Made by a program: the position numbers and the translations under genes | Notes under the pieces: model-generated | What the model was told of the DNA's origin: nothing | The model's database searches: none | The model's input: the letters and a program-made list of their open reading frames with translations, nothing else | Shown here: one piece after another, positions 41,181-50,801 of the stretch | Position numbering within the stretch: position 1 is the first letter of the stretch | How the letters are laid out: each line of letters begins with the position of its first letter | NCBI RefSeq assembly: GCF_028283705.1 | Contig: NZ_JAPWKD010000001.1 | Span: 175,790 to 239,789, forward strand | Direction of reading: 5' to 3' | Source of the DNA: Pantoea sp. | GTDB taxonomy: Bacteria; Pseudomonadota; Gammaproteobacteria; Enterobacterales; Enterobacteriaceae | Length of the DNA: 64,000 bases

Positions 41181-42404
41181 ATGAAGCTGACCTTTTTCAC
41201 CATGCGTTTTCCGGTTGCCTCTGAGACCTTTGTCCTCAATCAGGTAACGCATTTCATTGATGCCGGTTATGACGTGGAGGTGATCTCCGTGTTTCCGGGC
41301 GACTTGATTAATCGCCATGCCGCGTTTGATGACTACAAGCTGGCAGCAAAAACCCACTATCTGCTGCCGGAAGAGAAGGTATCGAACCTCGATAAGCTCA
41401 CCCAACGCATCGGACTGATGCTGCCGAAAATCGGCAAACCTTCACTGCTTAAATCCCTCAACGTGCGCCGTTATGGCGCACAATCCAGCAAACTGTTGTT
41501 GCCCGCGATCGTGGCCAATGCCAGGCAAACCTTCACCGCTGACGTATTTCTGGTGCACTTTGGCTACGCAGGTGCACTGGCGAATAAGCTGCGCGAGCTT
41601 GGTGTGCTGCGGGGTAAACAGGCCACGGTCTTCCACGGCGCGGACATCTCTCGTCGTCATATTCTGGAAGAACATAAACAGGACTATCTCAATCTGTTCC
41701 GCCAGAGCGAGCTGATGCTGCCCATCAGCCATTTGTGGGAAAACAAGTTGATTGAGATGGGTTGCCCGGCAGAGAAGATACACGTCACGCGGATGGGCAT
41801 TGAGCCGGAGAAATTTAATTTCCAGCCGCGTGAAACTTTCCATACACCGCTACGTATTGTTTCAGTCGCACGCCTCACTGAAAAGAAAGGTCTGGATGTG
41901 GCGGTGAAAGCCAGTGAAATCCTGCGCAATGAAGGTGGGCAGTTCCAGTTCACCATCATTGGTAACGGTGAGCAGGACGGCATGATGCGCGAACATATTG
42001 CGCGCGCCGGTCTGGAAGATTATGTCAGCATGCCGGGCTTTAAGCCTCAGGAGGAGATTCGTCAGGCACTAAGTGAAGCCGATATCTTCCTGCTGCCTTC
42101 CAAAACTGCAGCGGACGGCGATATGGAAGGGATTCCGGTGGCGCTGATGGAAGCGATGGCAGTAGGGCTGCCGGTGGTTTCCACCTTCCACAGCGGCATT
42201 CCCGAGCTGATTCAGAACAATGTTAGCGGCTGGCTGGTATCGGAAAACGATCCTGAGGAACTGGCGCAAATGTTGTTGCGTCTGTCGCGTGGGGATGTGG
42301 ATATCGCACCCGTCGTTGCTGCCGCACGGCACAAAGTGGAAACCGAGTTCAATCAGCATATCGCCTATGGCGAGCTGGCAAAAATTCTGGAGCGCATGGT
42401 GTGA
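41181..42404 (+). CDS. amsK: Glycosyltransferase family 4, AmsK (WcaL-like)
   Basis: 407 residues from ATG at 41181; a GTG directly before it is also in frame. It has a GT-B fold: N-terminal MKLTFFTMRFPVASETFV (the WcaL/AmsK opening), nucleotide-sugar region RLTEKKGLDVAVKASEIL, and EGIPVALMEAMAVGLPVV with the E-x7-E pair. It probably adds a late or side-branch sugar to the repeat unit. The stop overlaps the amsL GTG start by four bases. Confidence 0.9.
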   Translation: MKLTFFTMRFPVASETFVLNQVTHFIDAGYDVEVISVFPGDLINRHAAFDDYKLAAKTHYLLPEEKVSNLDKLTQRIGLMLPKIGKPSLLKSLNVRRYGAQSSKLLLPAIVANARQTFTADVFLVHFGYAGALANKLRELGVLRGKQATVFHGADISRRHILEEHKQDYLNLFRQSELMLPISHLWENKLIEMGCPAEKIHVTRMGIEPEKFNFQPRETFHTPLRIVSVARLTEKKGLDVAVKASEILRNEGGQFQFTIIGNGEQDGMMREHIARAGLEDYVSMPGFKPQEEIRQALSEADIFLLPSKTAADGDMEGIPVALMEAMAVGLPVVSTFHSGIPELIQNNVSGWLVSENDPEELAQMLLRLSRGDVDIAPVVAAARHKVETEFNQHIAYGELAKILERMV

Positions 42405-43741
42405 GTGGATTAAAGTCGCAAGCCGTCTGGCTATTTGGCAGCACTTGCTTCGCCGCAGTGTTGCAGGTATTACAACTCAGCGTACTGGCACGCAGGCTGG
42501 AAGCGCATGAGCTGGGTTTACTGGCGATTATCAACGCCATTCTGGCGGTGGCCGGGGTACTGCAGGACATGGGGATGAGCAGTTACATCGTGCATCGTCA
42601 GAACATTACCCGGCGTGAGCAAAGCACTATTTATTGGGTGAACGTTTCGCTCAGCTTCTGTACCGGGTTGATTATGTTGATGATTGCCTGGCCGGTGGCA
42701 TGGTTTTATCACCTGCCGGAGTTGACCGGGCTGATTATGCTGACCAGCCTCAACTTCCTGGTTCTCGGGCATCTTTCGCAGTATCAGGCGCACTTTGTCA
42801 AAACCAAACGCATGGTGCTGCTGGCAAAGATTGAGATGGTGACCAAGCTGTTTGCCTTTCTTTGCACCGTGGCGATGTTGTACTTCACATCGCTGACCGT
42901 TGCGGCGGCCATCCTCGGTCTGTTTATTAATGCCTTCACGCGCATTCTGTGCATGATTTACTTTGGCGAGAAATCCTGGCGTCCAACCTGGGAATTCGAT
43001 CGGGCAACGTTTATCGCCGCCGTGCGTTACGGTATCTATCAGCTGGGGTCGCAGACCATTAACCAGCTACGCACGCAGGCAGATGCCCTGATCGTCGGGA
43101 AAGTAATGGGTGCCGATATGCTGGGGATCTACTCGCTGGCGAAAGAGCTGATCCTGCAACCGCTGAAACTGGTGTCGCCGGTGATCAACCGCCTGGCGCT
43201 ACCGCGTTTTGCTGAGAAGCAGCACGATCAGGAACAGCTGAAGAAGCTGTTCCTGAAAGGCACGCTCGTCATCATGCTGTTCAGCAGTACCATGTATCTG
43301 GCGATTGGTATTCTGTCCCCGGTGATTGTGCGTCTGCTGTATGGTGCATCTCATGAGCAGGTCTACCATCTAATCCCACTGATGCTGTTGTTTGGCATGT
43401 TGCGTCCGATGGGCGGGCTGACCGGGGCGATTTCCCAGGCGAACGGGCGTACCAACGTTGAGTTTTACTGGAATGTTGTTGCCAGCCTGGTGGTGCTGGT
43501 GGTACTGGCGACCACGCTGATCTGGCCTAACGTCATCTACGTGGCGCTGACACTGTCGATTTCACAGGTGTTGATCTCCGCTTTTGCCCATCCCTTCTTT
43601 ATCAAACCCGTTATCGGTATTCGCTTTATGCCTTATGCGCGCCAGTGGGTTTCGGTCTCGGTGGTGTTTGTCGGCCTGATGTTGCTGGTAAACCACTTTA
43701 ACCTGTTTGTGATGCCAGAATGGTTTGCAGGCTGGTTGTAA
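42401..43741 (+). CDS. amsL: Wzx-type lipid-linked oligosaccharide flippase AmsL
   Basis: 446 residues beginning with GTG, which overlaps the amsK stop (GTGA). It has about 12 hydrophobic helices and the polysaccharide-synthase/MOP-family pattern near the N-terminus (VLARRLEAHELGLLAIINAI). It moves the completed repeat unit across the inner membrane. It is the only polytopic assembly protein of the capsule operon besides amsG and amsA, and no Wzy accompanies it. Confidence 0.9.
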   Translation: MSGLKSQAVWLFGSTCFAAVLQVLQLSVLARRLEAHELGLLAIINAILAVAGVLQDMGMSSYIVHRQNITRREQSTIYWVNVSLSFCTGLIMLMIAWPVAWFYHLPELTGLIMLTSLNFLVLGHLSQYQAHFVKTKRMVLLAKIEMVTKLFAFLCTVAMLYFTSLTVAAAILGLFINAFTRILCMIYFGEKSWRPTWEFDRATFIAAVRYGIYQLGSQTINQLRTQADALIVGKVMGADMLGIYSLAKELILQPLKLVSPVINRLALPRFAEKQHDQEQLKKLFLKGTLVIMLFSSTMYLAIGILSPVIVRLLYGASHEQVYHLIPLMLLFGMLRPMGGLTGAISQANGRTNVEFYWNVVASLVVLVVLATTLIWPNVIYVALTLSISQVLISAFAHPFFIKPVIGIRFMPYARQWVSVSVVFVGLMLLVNHFNLFVMPEWFAGWL

Positions 43742-43757
43742 CCTTTGACAACCTAAG

Positions 43758-43785
43758 GTCGCGGCGTAATTAAGTGCGCCGCGAC
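43758..43785. repeat. REP-like palindrome after amsL
   Basis: GTCGCGGCG (43758-43766) pairs perfectly with CGCCGCGAC (43777-43785) around TAATTAAGTG. It is related to the GTAGCGGCGC... units at 1976 and 26639. It marks the 3' end of the capsule operon. Confidence 0.65.
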
Positions 43786-44031
43786 GACACGATCAGTCTG
43801 AAAATGGCTGGTCTTATCAATTCTGACTTTCTCCTGGCTCCCTCACTGTTTTACAGTGGGTTAGCGATTCTAATTACCCGCCAATTGGCGTCACGGTTGG
43901 GGCCGAAAAAAGCGTTTTTTCATGTTATGACAGAGAGTTAGTGCCGGTTTTTCAGATAAAGATTATACTTGCTGTTCCGGCCGATCCTGCATAATCGACC
44001 CCACGTATTCACTTCATGAAATGGAATAAAT
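43786..44031 (+). promoter_or_regulatory. galF promoter region
   Basis: No gene is seen. A small hairpin CACTG-TTTTA-CAGTG occurs near 43847-43861, an A6/T6 inverted repeat (GAAAAAA-GCG-TTTTTTC) near 43905-43921, and a -10-like TATACT at 43964-43969, about 60 bases before galF. The -35 element is not clear. Confidence 0.35.
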
Positions 44032-44928
44032 ATGACCAAGCTTAAAGCTGTAATCCCGGTTGCGGGTCTCGGTATGCATATGCTCCCTGCGACAAAAGCG
44101 ATTCCAAAAGAAATGCTGCCTGTCGTTGATAAACCGATGATCCAATATATCGTTGATGAGTGCGTGGCTGCAGGCATCAAGGAGATTGTGCTGGTCACCC
44201 ATGCTTCCAAAAATGCGGTGGAAAACCACTTCGATACCACTTACGAGCTGGAAGCCCTGCTGGAAGCTCGTGTGAAACGTCAGCTGCTGAGCGAAGTGCA
44301 ATCAATTTGCCCGCCGGGCGTGACGATCATGAACGTCCGTCAGGCCAATCCGCTGGGCCTCGGCCACTCGGTGTTGTGCGCGCGTCCGATGATCGGCGAC
44401 AATCCCTTCGTGGTGGTATTGCCGGATGTGCTACTGGATGACTCGACAGCCGATCACCTGCGTTATAACCTGGCAGCCATGGTAGCGCGTTTTGAGGAAA
44501 CCGGGCGCAGCCAGGTACTGGCTAAACATATGCCGGGAGCTGACCTCTCTGAATACTCGGTGATCACCACTGAACAACCGCTGGATAACCCTGGCGATGT
44601 CGGCACTATCACCAACTTTGTTGAGAAGCCGGAAGAAGTCAACACACTGGATTCGGATCTGGCCGCGGTAGGGCGTTATGTCCTTTCTGCTGATATCTGG
44701 GCGGAACTGGAGCGCACTGAGCCGGGTGCCTGGGGCCGTATCCAGCTGACCGATGCTATCGCTGCGCTGGGCAAGAAAAAACCGGTTGATGCCACCCTGC
44801 TGACGGGTACCAGCTTCGACTGTGGCCGTAAACTGGGTTACATGCAGGCATTCGTCTCCTACGGTCTGCGTAATAACAGCCAGGGCCGTGATTTCCGCGC
44901 CGCCATTCAGAAAATCCTGGCAAAATAA
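44032..44928 (+). CDS. galF: GalF, non-catalytic UDP-glucose pyrophosphorylase paralogue
   Basis: 298 residues. It has the GalU/GalF fold, but the nucleotide loop reads [19 protein letters not shown] where GalU has GTRMLP; loss of that Thr-Arg pair is the mark of GalF, thought to modulate GalU rather than act as an efficient enzyme. It is the classical left border of enterobacterial O-antigen/capsule loci. It is followed by galE. Confidence 0.93.
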   Translation: MTKLKAVIPVAGLGMHMLPATKAIPKEMLPVVDKPMIQYIVDECVAAGIKEIVLVTHASKNAVENHFDTTYELEALLEARVKRQLLSEVQSICPPGVTIMNVRQANPLGLGHSVLCARPMIGDNPFVVVLPDVLLDDSTADHLRYNLAAMVARFEETGRSQVLAKHMPGADLSEYSVITTEQPLDNPGDVGTITNFVEKPEEVNTLDSDLAAVGRYVLSADIWAELERTEPGAWGRIQLTDAIAALGKKKPVDATLLTGTSFDCGRKLGYMQAFVSYGLRNNSQGRDFRAAIQKILAK

Positions 44929-44976
44929 GCTTTTCTCATCGTGTGCCGCGCCATTGCGCGGCTGAAAGGAGTAAAC

Positions 44977-45990
44977 ATGGCTATTTTGGTAACGGGTGGG
45001 GCAGGGTACATCGGCTCTCACACGGTGCTGGCGCTGCTTCAGCGCGGTGACGACGTTGTGGTGCTGGATAACCTCTGTAATGCTTCGCGCGAAGCTGTTG
45101 ATCGCGTTGAAAAGCTGGCGGGTAAAAAGGCAGTATTTGTTGAAGGTGATGTCCGTGACCGCGCCTGCCTGCGTGATCTGTTCGCTGCTAATGATATTTC
45201 AGCGGTTATCCACTTTGCGGCACTGAAAGCGGTAGGTGAATCCACCCGTATGCCGCTTGAATACTACGACAACAACGTCTCCGGTACGGTGGTGTTGCTG
45301 GAAGAGATGCGCAGTGCGGGTGTGTGGAACTTTATCTTCAGTTCCTCTGCCACCGTATATGGCGCTGATGCCCCGGTTCCTTATGTGGAAACCACGCCGA
45401 TTGGCGGTACCACCAGTCCGTATGGCACTTCCAAGCTGATGATTGAGCTGGTCATGCGTGACTTCGCCAAAGCGGATAGCAACTTTAATGCGATTGCTTT
45501 GCGTTACTTCAACCCGGTGGGCGCGCATGAGTCGGGTGAAATCGGTGAAGATCCTGCTGGTATCCCGAACAATTTGTTGCCGTATATTGCTCAGGTGGCG
45601 ATTGGCCGTCTGGACAAACTGGGTGTGTTTGGCGATGACTACGATACGCCAGACGGCACCTGCCAGCGTGATTACATCCACGTGGTCGACCTTGCTGAAG
45701 GTCATCTCAAAGCGCTGGATCATCTGCCGAAGGTCACCGGTTATAAAGCCTACAATCTGGGTGGCGGCAAAGGTTTCTCGGTGCTGGAAATGATTAAGGC
45801 CTTCGAGAAGGCTTCCGGAAAACAGATCCCGTTTGAATTTAAACCGCGTCGTGATGGTGATTTGCCAGCGTTCTGGGCCGATGCATCGCTGGCGAACACC
45901 GAGCTGGACTGGCGTGTAACGCGTGGCATCGATGAGATGATGCGTGATACCTGGAACTGGCAGTCAAAAAACCCGAATGGGTTTAAGTAA
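44977..45990 (+). CDS. galE: UDP-glucose 4-epimerase
   Basis: 337 residues from ATG at 44977 (AAAGGAG upstream); a longer GTG-started frame from 44941 is not family-like. It contains the NAD-binding VTGGAGYIGSHT, catalytic S in SSSATVYG, and YGTSK. It supplies UDP-galactose for the capsule. A hairpin GCCGCGC-CATT-GCGCGGC (44945-44962) precedes the ribosome site and may affect translation. A second chromosomal galE in the gal operon is likely, as in Erwinia. Confidence 0.95.
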   Translation: MAILVTGGAGYIGSHTVLALLQRGDDVVVLDNLCNASREAVDRVEKLAGKKAVFVEGDVRDRACLRDLFAANDISAVIHFAALKAVGESTRMPLEYYDNNVSGTVVLLEEMRSAGVWNFIFSSSATVYGADAPVPYVETTPIGGTTSPYGTSKLMIELVMRDFAKADSNFNAIALRYFNPVGAHESGEIGEDPAGIPNNLLPYIAQVAIGRLDKLGVFGDDYDTPDGTCQRDYIHVVDLAEGHLKALDHLPKVTGYKAYNLGGGKGFSVLEMIKAFEKASGKQIPFEFKPRRDGDLPAFWADASLANTELDWRVTRGIDEMMRDTWNWQSKNPNGFK

Positions 45991-46000
45991 TCTCTTCCCC

Positions 46001-46019
46001 GGCGGGTTTACAACCCGCC
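46001..46019. other. Hairpin after galE
   Basis: GGCGGGTT (46001-46008) pairs with AACCCGCC (46012-46019). Only ATCTCTTCC follows, so it is at best a weak terminator of galF-galE. Confidence 0.4.
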
Positions 46020-46418
46020 AATCTCTTCCATCCCTCTCATATAATCAGGCTTACGTCTGTTTCATCAAAATCTGATTGAGTTGATTCTGTGACTCAGTAA
46101 CCATCTTCCGCGCTACACAGCGGTCAATATTTGCACTAACTCCCCGATGAGAAATGCAATTTATTCGTCATTGATCTTAGTGAGTGATAGAATTAATGAC
46201 TGTTTAAAGATAATCCTCCTTTATTAATTACCTTGATAAACGAGTGATTATTCAGAAAGATAGCTGCAAATAAGTTTGATATGCCGCTTCTGCAATTTGA
46301 TTCCGTCTCAGCTATGTGGGAGCTGTAACCCAGGGGCGGTAGCGTGCCTGTTAGACAGGCATTTTCCATTTCATTTTGGTGTAAGTCTTACTGAGTAAGT
46401 CGGGATAAACGAGACGTT
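46020..46418 (+). promoter_or_regulatory. AT-rich promoter/leader of the O-antigen locus
   Basis: 399 bases without a convincing gene. Base composition falls sharply here, from the GC-rich galE to long AT-rich stretches (for example near 46170-46250), marking the start of a segment of different origin. It contains a JUMPStart/ops site at 46309-46346. Confidence 0.7.
46309..46346 (+). promoter_or_regulatory. JUMPStart element with ops site of the O-antigen operon
   Basis: The ops sequence GGCGGTAGCGTG is at 46335-46346, preceded by GGGAGCTGTAACCCAGG, very close to the JUMPStart consensus. It lies 72 bases upstream of rfbB on the coding strand and predicts RfaH-dependent elongation through the rfb-wzm-wzt operon. 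Confidence 0.95.
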
Positions 46419-47498
46419 ATGAAAATCTTAATTACGGGTGGTGCAGGGTTTATCGGATCAGCGGTGGTTCGCCACATTATCAACAATACCAATGATGAAG
46501 TGATTAATGTTGATAAACTGACCTATGCTGGCAATCTCGAATCTCTTGACGCAGTCAGCCAAAGCGCACGCTATAACTTTAGAAAAGTTGATATTTGTGA
46601 TGGGGCTGGGTTGCAGGAAGTTTTTAATGAATTTAAACCCGATGCGGTAATGCATCTGGCTGCTGAAAGCCACGTCGACCGTTCAATTACCGGTCCCGCT
46701 GAATTTGTCCAGACTAATGTTGTGGGTACCTACACATTGCTGGAAGCGAGCCGTCAATACTGGTCTTCGCTGCCTGCCGAAAAGAAAGACGCATTCCGTT
46801 TTCATCATATTTCTACCGATGAAGTTTATGGCGATCTTCCTCACCCGGATGAAATGGCCGGCGACTTACCGCTTTTTACTGAAACCACCCCTTATGCACC
46901 AAGCAGCCCCTATTCATCAACTAAAGCGGCCAGCGATCATTTAGTTCGCGCCTGGGGACGTACCTACGGCCTGCCTGTGATTGTCACCAACTGTTCCAAC
47001 AACTATGGTCCTTACCATTTCCCGGAAAAACTTATTCCGTTGATTATCAGCAATGCGCTGGAAGGGAAGCCGTTGCCGATTTACGGTAAAGGTGACCAGA
47101 TCCGCGACTGGCTCTATGTTGAAGACCATGCCCGCGCGCTTTATACCGTGGTGACTAAAGCTGCTACCGGCACCACCTATAACATCGGCGGGCATAACGA
47201 AAAGAAAAACCTTGATGTGGTATTGAAGGTTTGTGAATTGCTGGATGAACTGCGCCCGAAAGCTGCGTCTTATGCAGAGCAGATTGTTTATGTCCAGGAT
47301 CGTCCGGGTCATGATCGTCGTTATGCCATTGATGCTGAGAAGATCAAGAAAGAGCTGGGATGGTCACCTCAGGAAACGTTTGAAAGCGGATTAAGGAAAA
47401 CCGTTGAATGGTACCTGGATAACCAGACATGGGTTGAGCATGTGAAAAGTGGTGCCTATCAGAACTGGCTAAAAGAAAACTATGAGAATCGCAAATAA
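46419..47498 (+). CDS. rfbB: dTDP-glucose 4,6-dehydratase
   Basis: 359 residues. It has the extended short-chain dehydrogenase fold: [12 protein letters not shown] for NAD, catalytic T-D-E in [10 protein letters not shown], and Y-x3-K in [11 protein letters not shown]. It is the second step of dTDP-L-rhamnose synthesis. It is the first gene of the O-antigen operon. Its stop codon shares one base with the rfbD start (TAATG). Confidence 0.97.
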   Translation: MKILITGGAGFIGSAVVRHIINNTNDEVINVDKLTYAGNLESLDAVSQSARYNFRKVDICDGAGLQEVFNEFKPDAVMHLAAESHVDRSITGPAEFVQTNVVGTYTLLEASRQYWSSLPAEKKDAFRFHHISTDEVYGDLPHPDEMAGDLPLFTETTPYAPSSPYSSTKAASDHLVRAWGRTYGLPVIVTNCSNNYGPYHFPEKLIPLIISNALEGKPLPIYGKGDQIRDWLYVEDHARALYTVVTKAATGTTYNIGGHNEKKNLDVVLKVCELLDELRPKAASYAEQIVYVQDRPGHDRRYAIDAEKIKKELGWSPQETFESGLRKTVEWYLDNQTWVEHVKSGAYQNWLKENYENRK

Positions 47499-48385
47499 TG
47501 AATATTTTGTTATTTGGCAGAAACGGCCAGGTCGGCTGGGAACTGCAGCGTGCGCTCGCACCATTAGGTAAGGTAGTGGTACTGGATCGTCACTCTCTGG
47601 ACTATTGTGGTGATTTCGAAAACCCAGTGGGTATTGCCGATAGTATTCTGAAGCTCAAACCTGATGTCATTGTTAACGCGACGGCCTATACCGCCGTGGA
47701 TAAAGCTGAGAGCGAAGTTGATAAAGCCCGGCTGATCAACGCTACCAGCGTCAAAGCGATGGCAGCAGCGGCGAAAGAAATTAACGCCTTAGTGGTTCAC
47801 TACTCAACGGATTATGTCTTTGATGGCAGCGGTACCAGACCGTGGAAGGAAACGGACGCCACGGCACCGCTAAATACCTACGGACTGACCAAGCTTGAAG
47901 GTGAAGACGCGATTATCAGCGTCGCTGAAAAATATCTTATCTTCCGTACCAGTTGGGTCTATGCCGCGAAAGGAAATAACTTCGCGAAAACCATGATCCG
48001 CCTTGCTCAGGAACGCGAGTCATTATCGGTAATTGATGACCAGTACGGAGCGCCAACAGGTGCCGAATTAATTGCAGATTGCACGGCTCATGCGATTCGT
48101 ATGACAGTCGCGCAACCTGAAAAGTCTGGAATTTATAACCTTATTGCCTCAGGTGTTACGACCTGGCATGCCTATGCTGAAACGGTTATTGAACATGTCA
48201 GGAAAAAAGGTTTGCCGCTGAAAGTTGCAACCGTAAATAAAGTTGAAACCTCGGCCTTTCCAACACCCGCTAAGCGACCATCGAACTCCCGTCTCAGTAC
48301 AGATAAGTTCACTGCCACATTTGAACTTAATCTGCCGGATTGGCAGTTCGGGGTGATTCGTATGCTGGATGAATTATATAACTGA
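47498..48385 (+). CDS. rfbD: dTDP-4-dehydrorhamnose reductase
   Basis: 295 residues. The nucleotide-binding motif is GRNGQVGWEL at the N-terminus, followed by HYSTDYVFDG and the catalytic Y-x3-K in TYGLTKLEGE. It is the last step of dTDP-L-rhamnose synthesis. It is coupled to rfbB by a one-base overlap. Confidence 0.97.
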   Translation: MNILLFGRNGQVGWELQRALAPLGKVVVLDRHSLDYCGDFENPVGIADSILKLKPDVIVNATAYTAVDKAESEVDKARLINATSVKAMAAAAKEINALVVHYSTDYVFDGSGTRPWKETDATAPLNTYGLTKLEGEDAIISVAEKYLIFRTSWVYAAKGNNFAKTMIRLAQERESLSVIDDQYGAPTGAELIADCTAHAIRMTVAQPEKSGIYNLIASGVTTWHAYAETVIEHVRKKGLPLKVATVNKVETSAFPTPAKRPSNSRLSTDKFTATFELNLPDWQFGVIRMLDELYN

Positions 48386-48425
48386 ATGTTGTGACATCAG
48401 ATTAACAAATTGAAGGGTAAACGTT

Positions 48426-49310
48426 GTGAAAAGTAAAAAAGGAATAATTCTCGCGGGTGGATCAGGAACACGCCTTTATCCTGTAACAATGGCGGTCAGT
48501 AAGCAGCTATTGCCTATCTATGACAAACCTATGATCTATTATCCGTTGAGCACCCTGATGTTAGCGGGGATTCGGGATATTTTGATCATCAGTACACCGC
48601 AGGATACTCCGCGTTTTGAAAGCCTGCTTGGCGATGGTTCCCAGTGGGGATTAAACCTGCAATATAAAGTTCAGGAAAGTCCGGACGGACTCGCTCAGGC
48701 ATTCATCCTTGGTGAAGAGTTTGTGGGCGATGATAACTGTGCTTTGATTCTTGGCGACAATATTTTTTACGGCCACGATCTTTATAAGCAGTTGGAAGAG
48801 GCATCGAATAAAGAGCAGGGTGCAACCGTTTTTGCCTATCACGTTCATGATCCAGAGCGCTATGGCGTTGTTGAGTTTGATAAAACAGGAAAAGCTATTT
48901 CACTGGTTGAGAAGCCCAAAGAGCCAAAAAGTAATTATGCTGTGACCGGCCTGTATTTTTACGACAACAGCGTGGTTGAAATGGCTAAAAATCTCAAGCC
49001 CTCTCCGCGTGGCGAGCTGGAAATCACCGATATCAACAATCTCTATCTGGAGAAAGGTGAGCTTTCCGTTTCAATTATGGGACGCGGCCACGCCTGGCTC
49101 GATACCGGAACTCATGAAAGCCTGATTGAAGCAAATAACTTCATTCAAACCATCGAAACACGCCAGGGCTTGAAGGTTGCATGTCCGGAAGAGATTGCGT
49201 ATCGCATGGGCTTTATTGACCGGGAAAGTTTGAAATCTCTGGCCGAACCTATGATGAAGAACAAATATGGCCAATATTTGATGGCGCTGTATGAAGGTAA
49301 GTTAGTATGA
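48426..49310 (+). CDS. rfbA: Glucose-1-phosphate thymidylyltransferase
   Basis: 294 residues, starting with GTG at 48426; AAGGGTAAAC lies upstream. The nucleotidyltransferase signature [20 protein letters not shown] and the metal-binding D in LGDNIFYG are typical of RmlA. It is the first step of dTDP-L-rhamnose synthesis. The stop overlaps the rfbC ATG (ATGA). Confidence 0.96.
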   Translation: MKSKKGIILAGGSGTRLYPVTMAVSKQLLPIYDKPMIYYPLSTLMLAGIRDILIISTPQDTPRFESLLGDGSQWGLNLQYKVQESPDGLAQAFILGEEFVGDDNCALILGDNIFYGHDLYKQLEEASNKEQGATVFAYHVHDPERYGVVEFDKTGKAISLVEKPKEPKSNYAVTGLYFYDNSVVEMAKNLKPSPRGELEITDINNLYLEKGELSVSIMGRGHAWLDTGTHESLIEANNFIQTIETRQGLKVACPEEIAYRMGFIDRESLKSLAEPMMKNKYGQYLMALYEGKLV

Positions 49311-49840
49311 AGATTATCGACACGAAAATTGCGGATGTAAAAATTATCGAGCCGAAAGTATTTGGCGATGAGCGTGGCTTTTTCCTGGAAACCTTTCAGA
49401 AAGAACGTTACCTGTCAGCTCTGAATATTGAGGGTGATTTTGTTCAGGATAACCATTCGCGGTCCTCTAAAGGTGTTTTGCGCGGATTACATTTCCAGCG
49501 TGAAAATCCGCAGGGAAAACTGGTGAGAGTGGTAAGAGGCGAAGTATTTGATGTAGCAGTTGATATTCGCCCTGAATCACCTACCTTTAAGCAGTGGGTT
49601 GGTGTGTATCTCTCTGAAGAGAATAAAACACAATTCTGGATTCCACCGGGCCTGGCGCATGGTTTTGTGGTGATCTCTGACTTCGCTGACTTTGAATATA
49701 AATGTACGAACTATTATGACCCAGGCAGTGAAGGTTGCTTACTGTGGAACGATCCGGAAATCGGAATTGAGTGGCCGATTACTGAACCTCTGCTATCTGC
49801 AAAGGATATTCAGGGCAAACTATTGTCTGAATTAGTTTGA
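49307..49840 (+). CDS. rfbC: dTDP-4-dehydrorhamnose 3,5-epimerase
   Basis: 177 residues. It is an RmlC cupin with [20 protein letters not shown] (catalytic histidine in LHFQ) and [10 protein letters not shown]. It completes the rfbBDAC set, so the cell can make dTDP-L-rhamnose from this locus. An intrinsic terminator lies 10 bases downstream. Confidence 0.96.
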   Translation: MKIIDTKIADVKIIEPKVFGDERGFFLETFQKERYLSALNIEGDFVQDNHSRSSKGVLRGLHFQRENPQGKLVRVVRGEVFDVAVDIRPESPTFKQWVGVYLSEENKTQFWIPPGLAHGFVVISDFADFEYKCTNYYDPGSEGCLLWNDPEIGIEWPITEPLLSAKDIQGKLLSELV

Positions 49841-49849
49841 TATGTTAAT

Positions 49850-49876
49850 TAGCCTCAGAAGTTGAGGCTTTTATTT
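49850..49876 (+). terminator. Intrinsic terminator between rfbC and wzm
   Basis: AGCCTCA (49850-49856) pairs with TGAGGCT (49862-49868) around GAAGT and is followed by TTTATTTTT. It separates the rhamnose genes from the export/assembly genes. Read-through (RfaH) or a new promoter in 49877-49967 would be needed for wzm. Confidence 0.75.
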
Positions 49877-49967
49877 TTGTATTGCTTACGGAAGTGTTTG
49901 CGTAAAATCCAGATGGTACCGCACGTATCTTTAACCCAATGGTGCCAGTGTTCATAAGAGACTATTC

Positions 49968-50801
49968 ATGGATCCTCATATTTCGAAACCCTCATCCTTG
50001 CGCTCATTGATCGTTCATTCCTGGAGAAATAGAAATCTTATCTACCAGATGACTAAGCGTGAAATTGTTGGACGATATCGCGGGTCAGCAATGGGACTGC
50101 TGTGGTCATTTATCAACCCTGTGTTTATGCTGACCGTCTACACATTTGTCTTCTCCGTGGTATTTAAAGCACGCTGGGGAGCTTCAGCTGTTCAGGAATC
50201 GAGAACAGACTTTGCCGTAATTTTATTTGTTGGGTTGATTGTCCATAGTCTATTTGCAGAGACGTTAAATCGGGCACCCACGTTGATTCTTGCTAATGTA
50301 AACTATGTTAAGAAAGTTGTTTTTCCATTAGAAATACTGCCGATTATTAACCTTGGCTCCGTACTGTTCCACAGTTTTATTAGCCTTCTGGTTTTATTGA
50401 TTGCATTCTTTATCTTCAATGGTTTTATTCATTGGACTCTGGTCTTCATTCCCTTAGTGTTACTTCCTTTGGTGCTGCTGATTCTGGGACTTTCATGGTT
50501 CCTCGCATCATTAGGTGTGTATTTGCGCGATGTTGGACAAACAATCACAATTATCATGACGGTAATGATGTTTCTGTCGCCGGTGTTCTATCCTATTAGT
50601 TCACTGCCGAAAAATCTTCAACCAGTTATCATGTTAAATCCACTGACATTCATTATTGAACAAGCTCGCGCTGTACTTATTTGGGGTAAACTTCCCTCGT
50701 TTTCCGGGCTGGGTATTTATGCTTTAATTTCATTGGTGATTATGTGGTTGTGCTATGCATGGTTCCAGAAAACAAGAAAAGGATTTGCTGATGTCCTCTG
50801 A
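49968..50801 (+). CDS. wzm: O-antigen ABC exporter permease Wzm
   Basis: 277 residues with six predicted helices. The ABC-2 exporter opening MTKREIVGRYRGSAMGLLWSFINPVFML is typical of Wzm/KpsM-type permeases. It forms the inner-membrane channel that exports a finished, undecaprenyl-linked glycan. It overlaps the wzt start by 11 bases. Confidence 0.95.
   Translation: MDPHISKPSSLRSLIVHSWRNRNLIYQMTKREIVGRYRGSAMGLLWSFINPVFMLTVYTFVFSVVFKARWGASAVQESRTDFAVILFVGLIVHSLFAETLNRAPTLILANVNYVKKVVFPLEILPIINLGSVLFHSFISLLVLLIAFFIFNGFIHWTLVFIPLVLLPLVLLILGLSWFLASLGVYLRDVGQTITIIMTVMMFLSPVFYPISSLPKNLQPVIMLNPLTFIIEQARAVLIWGKLPSFSGLGIYALISLVIMWLCYAWFQKTRKGFADVL

Noticed and set aside
43786..44031. Possible third JUMPStart/ops site before galF
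   Set aside because: The region contains GGGGCC and an A/T inverted repeat but no GGCGGTAGCGTG-like sequence.
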